Made by a program: the position numbers and the translations under genes
Shown here: one piece after another, positions 1 to 7,374 of the stretch
Layout of the letters: each line of letters opens with the position of its first letter
How positions within the stretch are numbered: the first letter of the stretch is position 1
Assembly: GCA_002753505.1 (NCBI GenBank)
Contig: PEAG01000035.1
Span: 1 to 36,635, forward strand
Direction of reading: 5' to 3'
Source of the DNA: Magnetococcales bacterium HCHbin5
Lineage (GTDB): Bacteria; Pseudomonadota; Magnetococcia; Magnetococcales; Magnetaquicoccaceae
Length of the DNA: 36,635 bases
The notes under the pieces: generated by a model
Database searches by the model: none
What the model saw: the letters and a program-made list of their open reading frames with translations, nothing else
What the model was told of the DNA's origin: nothing

Positions 1-205
1 CGCTGAGGCGAAGGCGGCGGAAGAGGCGAGGGTAGCGGCTGAGGCGAAGGCGGCGGCAGAGGCGAGGGTTGCGAAGGCGGCGGAAGAGGCGAGGGTTGCG
101 AAGGCGGCGGAAGAGGCGAAGGTAGCGGCGGAGGCGAAGGCGGCGGAAGAGGCGAGGGTTGCGCAGGCAGCGGCGGAGGCGAAAGCGGCAGAGGCGGTTC
201 AAAGT
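1..205 (+). repeat. coding minisatellite (GCGGCGGAAGAGGCG-type units)
   Basis: Imperfect direct repeats built from GCG GCG GAA/GAG GAG GCG codons fill the first 200 bases. They encode the Ala/Glu/Lys/Arg coiled-coil repeat of the partial SPOR protein. Blocks such as GAGGCGAGGGTTGCGAAG recur in tandem. The array continues off the left edge, so its full length is unknown. Units are multiples of three, so slippage would change stalk length and not the frame. Confidence 0.75.
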
Positions 206-1411
206 ATGAAGTTGGTTAAGGCTTCGGTGCCATCTGGAAGCCCGGATCTGGTGCAGGAGTTGGAGGCCACCTCCTCCGGTCAGGAGCGGGTTGAGGCAAC
301 CAAAACCAAGGCAGCGGATGTGGCAAAGCCGGTGGCATCCAAGCCGGAGGTTGTCAAGCCGGCGGCAGAGGCCCATCCTGTTGCAGCTGTTTTACCGCCA
401 AAGCCTGAGTTGGCTTCCATGTACCATGCGGGTAAAAAGCCGGAGCCGATTTCGTTGGATTTCAAGTTCACGATACAGATCGGGTCGTTTTTGCAGCAGG
501 AGGGGGCATTGAAGCGGGCCTCGGATCTGCGTCACAAAGGTTATGATGCCTATGTTCTGGAGACACGTGGCAAAAGGGAGCCGTATCGGTTGTGGCAGAC
601 GGTGCGCCTTGGTCGTTTTCAGGATCGCAAGACAGCCCAGGAGGGGTTGGCACTGTACCGGCGGATGGAGCATGATTCAGAGGCGTTTGTGGCGCAGAAT
701 GAGATTGTTGCGGAGGAGGGGGGGAGTGGTGTGCAGCCTAAACCTTCCGCGGCCGCCCCGCCTGCTGCCAATGGTGTGGAGCCGGTGGTCAAGGGGGAAG
801 CGGTTTCTCCTGAGCCTTCTCCAGCCGTAGCCGATGAAGTGGCTCCGGTTTCGGCCCCGGTTCAGCCCGTGGATTCGACTCCGGCGGCGAGTCCGGTGCA
901 GGAGCGGGGGGGAGAGGTGGCGGTTTCGGGGGAGTCGGCGGAGCATTTGTTCCAGCAGTCGCTGGCGTTTCGCAACAATCGGGATGTGGCACAGGAGGAG
1001 CTTCTGTTGCGGCAGGCTTTGCAGGTAGATGCTTCCCATGGTTTGGCTCGCAACCGGTTGGCCCGTATTCTGGTTGAGAGTCATCGGGGCAAGGAGGGTT
1101 TGCAGGTGTTGCAGGCGGCGGTGCAAGGGCGTTCGGCGGCGGTGGTGGCGGCGGAGGATCCCAATTTGGCGGCCTTTCTGGCGGCCTTGTACCAGCGGCA
1201 GGAGTCGCATGAGCAGGCAGTGGCGTATTACCAGAACCTGTTGCAGCAGCATCCGGACAAGGGTATCTGGCGCATGGGAATGGCCATCTCACTGGAAAAA
1301 TTGGGCAAGTCACAGCAGGCGTTGGAGGCCTATCAGGGGGCATTGGCGGATGAGAGTTTGAGTGCCAAATTGCGTGGTTTTGTGCAGACGCGGGTGGATC
1401 AGTTAAAATAA
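2..1411 (+). CDS. SPOR-domain protein with TolA-like Ala/Glu/Lys repeats and TPRs (5' end outside window)
   Basis: The reading frame is open from the first bases, so the gene starts upstream; an internal Met codon at 206 is not a convincing start because the same frame already codes a regular Ala-Glu-Lys-Arg repeat (AEAKAAEEARVA-type units) from base 2. This repeat is expected to form a long alpha helix or coiled coil, as in the TolA stalk. A Pro/Ala/Val-rich linker follows, then a SPOR-like domain at about residues 154-225 of the visible part (starting FTIQIGSF, with a matching second half around RLGRF). After a second Pro/Ala linker come two to three TPR-like helical pairs to the C terminus. 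SPOR domains bind denuded septal peptidoglycan, so a periplasm-spanning, peptidoglycan-binding role is likely. It precedes the first pilus ATPase on the same strand and could anchor the secretion or pilus machine to the wall; that is inference from position. Confidence 0.8.
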   Translation, partial: AEAKAAEEARVAAEAKAAAEARVAKAAEEARVAKAAEEAKVAAEAKAAEEARVAQAAAEAKAAEAVQSMKLVKASVPSGSPDLVQELEATSSGQERVEATKTKAADVAKPVASKPEVVKPAAEAHPVAAVLPPKPELASMYHAGKKPEPISLDFKFTIQIGSFLQQEGALKRASDLRHKGYDAYVLETRGKREPYRLWQTVRLGRFQDRKTAQEGLALYRRMEHDSEAFVAQNEIVAEEGGSGVQPKPSAAAPPAANGVEPVVKGEAVSPEPSPAVADEVAPVSAPVQPVDSTPAASPVQERGGEVAVSGESAEHLFQQSLAFRNNRDVAQEELLLRQALQVDASHGLARNRLARILVESHRGKEGLQVLQAAVQGRSAAVVAAEDPNLAAFLAALYQRQESHEQAVAYYQNLLQQHPDKGIWRMGMAISLEKLGKSQQALEAYQGALADESLSAKLRGFVQTRVDQLK

Positions 1412-1473
1412 AAGGTTGACCCGTTTGCTGTCGGCATGATGACGACATCCTTGCTTTTATTAATGTTTTAAAA

Positions 1474-1522
1474 CAATGGCGGGTGTTTGGGGTCTGTTAC
1501 GATCCCCAGACACCCGCCATTG
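1474..1522. repeat. intergenic inverted repeat (hairpin) before the first ATPase gene
   Basis: Arms 1474-1492 and 1504-1522 are 19 nt each and pair throughout, with a single G-T wobble, around an 11-nt loop. The right arm ends 5 nt before the ribosome binding site of the ATPase gene. There is no T-tract after it, so it is not a standard terminator. It has the same TTTGGG / CCCCAGAC core as the hairpin at 10886-10936 and resembles the ends of the large repeat family in this window, so I take it as a diverged short member. Confidence 0.7.
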
Positions 1523-1527
1523 CTTAC

Positions 1528-1534
1528 AGGAGGG
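1528..1534 (+). promoter_or_regulatory. ribosome binding site deciding the start at 1542
   Basis: AGGAGGG lies 7 nt before the ATG at 1542. A second ATG at 1538 is in another frame and only 3 nt from this site, so 1542 is the better start. Confidence 0.75.
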
Positions 1535-1541
1535 TTGATGG

Positions 1542-3242
1542 ATGACGCATGCCCGTCCCCGTCTGGGTGATCGGTTGGTGGAGCAGGGGGAGATCACCCC
1601 GCAGCAACTGCAGATTGCTCTGGCAACCCAGGCGCGTACGGGAGAGCCGTTGTCCCTTGTTTTGGTTCGTCTGGGCATGATGACGGAGTTGCAGTGGCTG
1701 GTCTTTTTTTCGCGTCTGTTGCAGCTGCCGCTGATTGATTTAAAGCAGTACCGCATTGATGGTGGCCTGGCCCGTTTGTTGCCGGAGGGGGTGGCTCGTC
1801 TGCATCAGGCCATTGTGTTGGCGCGGACGGCGCAGGGTCTGCTGGTGGGCATGGTGGACCCCACCGACATTTTTGCGTGTGATGAGCTGGCGCGCCGTTT
1901 GGGTGGGGTGCCTGATTTGGCGTTGGTGAGTGGTTCCCTGTTGTCGGCGGCGTTGGATGTGGTGTACCGGGGGGGAGAGCGGATCCAGGAGCAGGCGACT
2001 GCATTGGATGAGGAGGTGGGGCAGGCGGCTTTCAATCTGGAGGGGATGGCGCAGAGCGATCGGGCAGTGGATGCGCCGGTTGTGCATATTTTGCGTGCCC
2101 TGTTTGAGGATGCGGTGCGTTTGAACGCTTCGGACATCCACATTGAGCCGGATGCGGAGGTGTTGCGTCTGCGGCGGCGGGTGGATGGGTTGTTGCAGGA
2201 GCAGGTGGTGCAGGAGAAGCGTATCGCGCCTGCGCTGGTCTCCAAGCTCAAGCTGATGGCTGGTTTGGAGATCGCCGAGCGGCGTCTGCCGCAGGATGGG
2301 CGGTTTGACATGGAGGTCAAGGGGCGGGTCATCGATGTGCGGCTCTCCACTTTGCCGGTACAGGATGGGGAGTCGGTGGTGTTGCGGTTGTTGGACCGCA
2401 GCAAGGACCATACGGCGTTGCACACCATTCTGGAGCCGGAGCTGTTGCAGCGGTTCCAGAAAATTATTCAGCGGCTGCATGGTTTGGTGTTGGTGACCGG
2501 TCCCACGGGCAGTGGCAAGACGACAACCTTGTATGGGGCGTTGCATACGCTCAACACGCCGGACAAAAAAATAATCACCGTCGAAGATCCGGTGGAGTAT
2601 CGGTTGCCGCGCATCAGTCAGGTTCAAGTCAATCCCCGTATTGGTTTGACCTTTTCCGCTGTGTTGCGCACGGTGTTGCGGCAGGATCCGGACATTATTC
2701 TGGTCGGGGAGATGCGGGATCGGGAGACGGCGGAGATAGCCATTCGGGCGGCTTTGACGGGTCATCTGGTCTTTTCCACCCTGCATACCAACAGTGCGGT
2801 GGGGGCGGCGGTGCGGTTGTTGGAGATGGGGTTGGAGGGGTATGCGGTGGCGGCGGCGGTGCGATGTATTGTGGCGCAGCGGTTGGTGCGGCGGGTTTGT
2901 ACGGGATGTGCAGAGCCGTTCATTCCCACGGCGGCCGAGTTGATGTTGCTGCGTCATTGGGTTGGGGAGCGGGTGGTGCAGTGGGTACGGGGGCGGGGTT
3001 GTGCCGGTTGTCATTTCAGCGGCTTTGCCGGTCGGATGGCGGTGGTTGAGTTGTTGGAAATGCGGGGTGAAGTCGCAGATGCTTTGCGTCGGGGGGAGAT
3101 GGCGGGGTTGATCGGGGCGGCTGAGCGGCAGGAGGGTTATCGGCCGTTGTACCGTTCTGCGATCGAATATGCCGTGCAAGGGCGGACCACGTTGGAGGAG
3201 GTATTGCGGTTGGTTGAGGGGGAGGAGTCGGCTTACGGTTGA
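1542..3242 (+). CDS. GspE/PilB/MshE-family assembly ATPase (first of three)
   Basis: 566 aa, the usual length for a GspE-type hexameric ATPase that powers pilus or type II secretion fibre assembly from the cytoplasmic face of the inner membrane. The N terminus (residues about 1-150, RLGDRLVEQGEITPQQLQ) is a MshEN-type domain, which in MshE homologues can bind c-di-GMP. The catalytic part has Walker A GPTGSGKTTT near residue 320, an Asp box (VEDPVEYR), Walker B DPDIILVGEMRD, a His box with STLHTNSA, and a zinc tetracysteine pair CTGC / CAGC near the C terminus. All key residues are present, so it should be active. It is separated from the main operon by a repeat element and by the oppositely oriented mshM gene. 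Its codon usage is visibly richer in TTG/GTG than that of the second ATPase. Whether it works in extension, retraction or a parallel system cannot be told. Confidence 0.9.
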   Translation: MTHARPRLGDRLVEQGEITPQQLQIALATQARTGEPLSLVLVRLGMMTELQWLVFFSRLLQLPLIDLKQYRIDGGLARLLPEGVARLHQAIVLARTAQGLLVGMVDPTDIFACDELARRLGGVPDLALVSGSLLSAALDVVYRGGERIQEQATALDEEVGQAAFNLEGMAQSDRAVDAPVVHILRALFEDAVRLNASDIHIEPDAEVLRLRRRVDGLLQEQVVQEKRIAPALVSKLKLMAGLEIAERRLPQDGRFDMEVKGRVIDVRLSTLPVQDGESVVLRLLDRSKDHTALHTILEPELLQRFQKIIQRLHGLVLVTGPTGSGKTTTLYGALHTLNTPDKKIITVEDPVEYRLPRISQVQVNPRIGLTFSAVLRTVLRQDPDIILVGEMRDRETAEIAIRAALTGHLVFSTLHTNSAVGAAVRLLEMGLEGYAVAAAVRCIVAQRLVRRVCTGCAEPFIPTAAELMLLRHWVGERVVQWVRGRGCAGCHFSGFAGRMAVVELLEMRGEVADALRRGEMAGLIGAAERQEGYRPLYRSAIEYAVQGRTTLEEVLRLVEGEESAYG

Positions 3243-3260
3243 TTCAATCTTTCAAATCGA

Positions 3261-3702
3261 TTGCAGGGGTCCGGGGACCGTCACGGTCCCCGGTGGGGTG
3301 CAGGGGCAAAGCCCCTGCATGCAAGGGCGCGCTTTTACCGAAGCAAATTTCCGCAGGAAATTTGCGCAGCGCGCCCAAAACGCCCCGCAGGGGCACTCCT
3401 GGAGGGCGGCAGCCCGACCGAAAGCTGGCCAAGTTTGGGAGGGTTTGGAAAAAAAACATGCTTGGCCCCGTATCAAACAAAAAGCGTAATATCCGAACGT
3501 TCTACCTTCTTATCCAAACATTTTCCGTAACATAACCGTGTGAGTCGGGCTGCCGCCCTCCAGGAGTCTGCCCCTGCGGGGCAGGTTTTGTGCGCGTTGC
3601 GCAAATTTTCTGCGAAAATTTGCTTTGGGGAAACGCGCAACTCAGCAGGGGCTTTGCCCCTGCACCCCACCGGGGACCGTGACGGTCCCCGGACCCCTGC
3701 AA
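3261..3702. repeat. 442-bp long inverted-repeat element, copy A
   Basis: Ends are near-perfect inverted copies of a 58-59-bp GC-rich block (3261-3319 and 3645-3702), each containing the palindrome GGGGACCGTCACGGTCCCC and CAGGGGCAAAGCCCCTG. Further inside, 3343-3365 pairs with 3601-3623, and the GC-rich blocks near 3390-3420 pair with 3540-3590. The centre near 3480 is AT-rich and mostly unpaired. The same architecture and the same length occur at 28731-29172. Several short open frames cross it, but these are by-products of the repeat. It fills the gap between the first ATPase stop and the end of mshM, so it may terminate transcription from both sides. Confidence 0.85.
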
Positions 3703-3728
3703 TTGTTTAAAAGGATGAAGGAGCGCGT

Positions 3729-5243
3729 CTATGGTGCCTGCCACAATCCGCGCCGCGCAGAGCGTGCTTCCCGCCTGTCCGCCTGAAACCGCTCCGCCGT
3801 TGTCTCCACCAGACCCTGGCGGACAAGCGCGCGATTCAACAGACTGTTTTCTGCATCCAATATGTCTGCCAGCACATCCTGTCCACCCTCCGGTTCCGGC
3901 AACGCCGCAACCCTGACCTGCTGCTGCATCAATCGACCGATAACCTGATGCACCGCTCGGCCAGCCGGGGAGTCGGCTGCTGGACAATACACATCAGCCA
4001 ACTGAACCGAGTGAACACGGCCCGTGGTCTCCTTGACCGTCAGATGACACCCCTCTGTTACATCAACCAGCTGAGCCTCAAACACCTTGGCATAACGGGG
4101 GGCCACAACCGGTTGTGGCTGCGCCGTTGCCAGGGAGAGCGGAAGCGGCGGAAGCTCCCAATTCACCTCCGAAGCCTCCGGCTCAACCTCCGGCCCCTGC
4201 GAGGCTGTCCGCTGCGTAACCGATACAGCCGACGCCACCGCCCACTCCCCAACGGACCGTGCAACCCGTTGAATGGAGACCACCCAGGGGAGATCCATCA
4301 CCCGGGAAAGGGGGCGGGAGAGAGAGGGGGGGAGCTCCTGGAGCGGCAACCGTGTCGCCACTCCCAAGCCCAGCAGACAGACCAGGGTCAACACCACCCA
4401 CCGAACAGAACGACGATGCGGGCGGGCCCTCGCCCGCTCACTACCCAACACCTCCCGGATGGCCCGCCGGGCAACAACCATGCCGACGCGGGAACGACCG
4501 CCGATATAGGCCGCCAACAACGCCCGGTCACACATCTGATTGATCAAACGGGGAATTCCCTGGGCCGCCCGGTGGATCAACCAGAGGGCAGTCACACTGA
4601 ACAGCGGCTGCACACTGCCAGCCACCGCCAACCGGTGGCGCACAAAGGCCCGCGTCTCGGCCGCCGTCAACGGGGTCAAATGGTAGCGGGCGGTGATCCG
4701 TTGACTGAACGGTCGCAACTCCGACCGGTTGAGCAGAGTCGTCAACTCGGGTTGGCCAATGAGAACAATTTGTAACAGCTTGCGCTTGTCCGTCTCCAGA
4801 TTGCTGAGCAGGCGCACCTGCTCCAGCAGGGCCGGGGTCAAATTTTGTACCTCATCCACAATCAGCACGGTGGTCTTGTTGTGGGCATAATTGGCCAGCA
4901 ATCGCTGGTTCAGGGCATCAAAAAGATTTTTGAAACTGGCCGCCTCCGGGTAGGAGATCCCCAGATCGTCACAGATGGAGGCGATCAACTCCAGCGGAGA
5001 GAGGGTGGGATTCAGAATGAGAGCAACCTCAACCGAGTTGGGCAGTTGCTGCATCAGACAGCGGGAGATTGTCGTCTTGCCGGTGCCCACTTCGCCTGTC
5101 AACAAGATAAAACCGCTACTGCCCCGAATCCCGTAGAGCAGATGGGCCAGGGCAGCCTGATGCTGGCGTCCCAGGAACAAAAATCGCGGATCGGGGGTGA
5201 TCGCAAAAGGGGGTTCCTGGAGGTTGAAAAATTTTTGGTACAT
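3729..5243 (-). CDS. mshM: MshM/ExeA (GspA)-like AAA+ ATPase with C-terminal SNase-like domain
   Basis: 504 aa from the ATG at 5243, which opens the typical ExeA start MYQKFFNLQEPPFAITPDP; the frame extends further upstream but that part has no family likeness. The AAA domain has Walker A GEVGTGKTT (residues 50-58), Walker B VLIVDE (126-131) and a sensor-type region IGQPEL. A single membrane helix sits at about 281-297, so the ATPase is cytoplasmic and the tail periplasmic. ExeA/GspA proteins help secretins assemble across peptidoglycan and MshM is the pilus version. In place of the usual peptidoglycan-binding domain, residues about 384-502 resemble a staphylococcal-nuclease fold (ALVRQGLVE and ARSARRGLWQ motifs). 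The catalytic Arg/Asp/Glu positions appear lost, so this is probably a binding module. The gene is divergent from mshL, the secretin gene it would serve. Confidence 0.82.
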   Translation of the reverse strand: MYQKFFNLQEPPFAITPDPRFLFLGRQHQAALAHLLYGIRGSSGFILLTGEVGTGKTTISRCLMQQLPNSVEVALILNPTLSPLELIASICDDLGISYPEAASFKNLFDALNQRLLANYAHNKTTVLIVDEVQNLTPALLEQVRLLSNLETDKRKLLQIVLIGQPELTTLLNRSELRPFSQRITARYHLTPLTAAETRAFVRHRLAVAGSVQPLFSVTALWLIHRAAQGIPRLINQMCDRALLAAYIGGRSRVGMVVARRAIREVLGSERARARPHRRSVRWVVLTLVCLLGLGVATRLPLQELPPSLSRPLSRVMDLPWVVSIQRVARSVGEWAVASAVSVTQRTASQGPEVEPEASEVNWELPPLPLSLATAQPQPVVAPRYAKVFEAQLVDVTEGCHLTVKETTGRVHSVQLADVYCPAADSPAGRAVHQVIGRLMQQQVRVAALPEPEGGQDVLADILDAENSLLNRALVRQGLVETTAERFQADRREARSARRGLWQAP

Positions 5244-5508
5244 GCAATGCCCTGAACAAGGAGGCTGATGTGGACGAGAATCCATTGGCCGGAGTGAACG
5301 CAAATTGCATACCGGTTCTGTTGATCCTGTTGCCGCTTCAGGGGGAGTCCTGGTCAACAGAAACGGCAAAAGCGGTTTGGAATGTTTGACTGCAAAATTC
5401 GGTATAAACCTTGCGTTCTCCCCAGCGGGTCTTGTGATCTGCAACCTTGGGTGCAGAAAGACATCCTTTGCTCAAAAGGCGTCAAACTGCCATAGAGGGT
5501 AGTTTAAT
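5244..5508. promoter_or_regulatory. divergent intergenic region between mshM and mshL
   Basis: 265 bases without a convincing gene. It must carry promoters for mshM (leftward) and the long msh operon (rightward). A TATAAA box at about 5402 is preceded by TTGACT with only 11 nt between them, and by TTGGAA 20 nt upstream; neither gives a good sigma-70 spacing, so I do not assign a promoter. GAGGGT at 5495-5500 is a weak ribosome binding site for mshL. Confidence 0.4.
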
Positions 5509-7374
5509 ATGTTGAAGTCATATAAATTTTTGTTAAAGCGTGACCGGATCCTCCCGGTCAGCCTGCTGCTGGTCAGCCTGCTGCTGGTCGGCTGCGCCGG
5601 GGCGGTCAAGCCACCCGCGCCCGCAGGGGGCGACATCAACAGCGTCAATGGTCGGTCATTGGAAGCTGTGCCGGGGGTGGGTAACGACCCGGCCAACCCG
5701 CCGGCTGCCACGCCTGCCCCTCCCCGTGCAGCGGATCCGGTTGCCCAAACCATTCCGGAAGCCCCCATCCCCCCCATTGCTGGCAGTGCACCCTTTTTGC
5801 TGCCGGAGGGGGAGGCCAGACCCCCCCTGGCCACCTATACGGTCTCCATGATCGATGCCCCCCTGCGGGAGGTGCTCTTTTCGTTGGCCAGGGATGCGGA
5901 GCTGAATGTGGATATCTATCCCGGCATCGACGATAAAATTACCATCAATGCCGTCAACCAGACCCTGCCCGCCATTCTGGACCGTATTGCCGATCAGAGC
6001 CGCTTGCAGTATCAGATCAAGGAGGGTGTCCTGCTGATCACCCCGGACAAACCGTTTCGGCGCAGCTATCCGTTAAACTATCTGCAAACCAAACGGGAAT
6101 CCAAATCCGGCATGTCCGTTTCCACCCAGATGAGCTCCAGCGAAGGCCGGAACGATGGCAGCAACGGCTCCAACGTTACCCTGACCGCTTCCGACTCCGC
6201 CGCCGACTTTTGGGAAAATCTGGTGGCCAATATCACCCACATGGTGGACCCGGCTGAAAACAGGGAGGGCAAACAGCCCGAGGCCAACGCCGCCAGGGCG
6301 GCCGCCCGTGGCGAGGAGAGTGCGGCCACCAAAGACCCGGCGGCCAATCCCTACGTGGTTTTGAACCGTGCCACCGGCGTCGTCAATGTGTTGGCAACCC
6401 ATCGTCAACACAAACAGGTGCAAGCCTTCATCGACCGGGTGATGCGCATCGCCATGCGCCAGGTCTTTATTGAGGCAACGGTGGTTTCGGTGGAACTCTC
6501 CGACGCCTATCAGGCGGGCGTGGATTGGAGCCTGTTGGCCTCCACAGTGGGTACCGCGGATCCCAACAACAGCCAGTCCATGATCAATCAGCGCATGACC
6601 GATGGGCCGCACCTCTCCTTGAAGCTGAACCGGACCAAGGTGCCTTTTCTGAGCGGTGTGTTGGGGGAGCATGACCTGACGGCCACGCTGCGCCTGCTCT
6701 CCCAGTTTGGCAATGCCAAGGTGGTTTCAACCCCCAAGGTGACGGTACTCAACAATCAGACGGCCGTGCTGCGGGTGACCACCAATCAGGTCTATTTCGA
6801 GATCAAAGTGACACCGGCGACGGTGCAAACCTCGACGGGGGGAGCGCAAACCCTCATTCCAGGCACCACCCAAACCCTGGTGCGCACCGCACCCGTTGGC
6901 TTTATCATGCAGGTCACGCCGCAAATCGATGCCAACAACATGATCACCATGAACATACGGCCCACCCTGCAACGCATCTCGCAATGGGTGGACAATCCAG
7001 ACCCCAATATGCGCATCAACCAGACCACCGGAGCCTCTTTCACCCCGCCCCAGATACCGGTGATCCAGGTACAGGAGATGGACTCGGTGCTGCGGGTGAG
7101 CAGCGGACAGGTGGCGGTCATGGGTGGCCTGATGCAGGACGAGTCCAAGAACGGCATGGATGGGATTCCCTATCTGTCCAAGGTGCCCGTTCTCGGTTCC
7201 CTGTTCAGTTATCGCAGCGAAGGCAATATCAAGAAAGAGCTGGTTATTTTCCTGCGGCCTGTCATCCTCAATGAGACCGACGAACTGCGCACAATAGGTA
7301 CCCGGGAGCGGCATCTGTTCAACGATCGCCCCTTTGACAACTATTGGGGCCAAACCGGAGGGGTGATTCCGTGA
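5509..7374 (+). CDS. mshL: MshL-type secretin lipoprotein
   Basis: 621 aa. An N-terminal lipoprotein signal (basic start, hydrophobic stretch, lipobox ending LLVGC) targets it to the outer membrane. A Pro-rich stretch follows, then a short N-domain (about 100-185, PLREVLFSLARDAELNVDI) typical of secretin STN/N0 folds, a poorly conserved linker with Gly/Ser, and secretin_N-like and secretin domains to the end. The C-terminal secretin signature is clear: VAVMGGLMQDE, then GIPYLSKVPVLGSLFSYRSE and the strand KKELVIFLRPVIL. It forms the multimeric outer-membrane channel for the fibre. The signal peptide is coded by a duplicated 15-bp unit (CAGCCTGCTGCTGGT). It is the first gene of the operon and its stop overlaps the start of the next gene by GTGA. 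Confidence 0.93.
   Translation: MLKSYKFLLKRDRILPVSLLLVSLLLVGCAGAVKPPAPAGGDINSVNGRSLEAVPGVGNDPANPPAATPAPPRAADPVAQTIPEAPIPPIAGSAPFLLPEGEARPPLATYTVSMIDAPLREVLFSLARDAELNVDIYPGIDDKITINAVNQTLPAILDRIADQSRLQYQIKEGVLLITPDKPFRRSYPLNYLQTKRESKSGMSVSTQMSSSEGRNDGSNGSNVTLTASDSAADFWENLVANITHMVDPAENREGKQPEANAARAAARGEESAATKDPAANPYVVLNRATGVVNVLATHRQHKQVQAFIDRVMRIAMRQVFIEATVVSVELSDAYQAGVDWSLLASTVGTADPNNSQSMINQRMTDGPHLSLKLNRTKVPFLSGVLGEHDLTATLRLLSQFGNAKVVSTPKVTVLNNQTAVLRVTTNQVYFEIKVTPATVQTSTGGAQTLIPGTTQTLVRTAPVGFIMQVTPQIDANNMITMNIRPTLQRISQWVDNPDPNMRINQTTGASFTPPQIPVIQVQEMDSVLRVSSGQVAVMGGLMQDESKNGMDGIPYLSKVPVLGSLFSYRSEGNIKKELVIFLRPVILNETDELRTIGTRERHLFNDRPFDNYWGQTGGVIP

Noticed and set aside
789-1448. 219-codon Pro-rich frame opposite the SPOR/TPR gene
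   Set aside because: Shadow of a GC-rich coding strand; composition is only Pro/Thr/Ala, with no start signal.
3244-3987. Several short frames coding Gly/Ala/Arg-rich peptides in and beside copy A (and again at 28710-29299 and 36154-36602)
   Set aside because: They recur wherever the repeat occurs, on both strands and in several frames, without ribosome binding sites; they are repeat by-products.
3948-4775. 275-codon frame opposite mshM
   Set aside because: It is opposite a gene with clear AAA motifs and shows no domain pattern itself.
5244-5444. 67-residue N-terminal extension of MshM
   Set aside because: ExeA-family proteins start at MYQKFF; the extension has no family likeness and covers the divergent promoter region.
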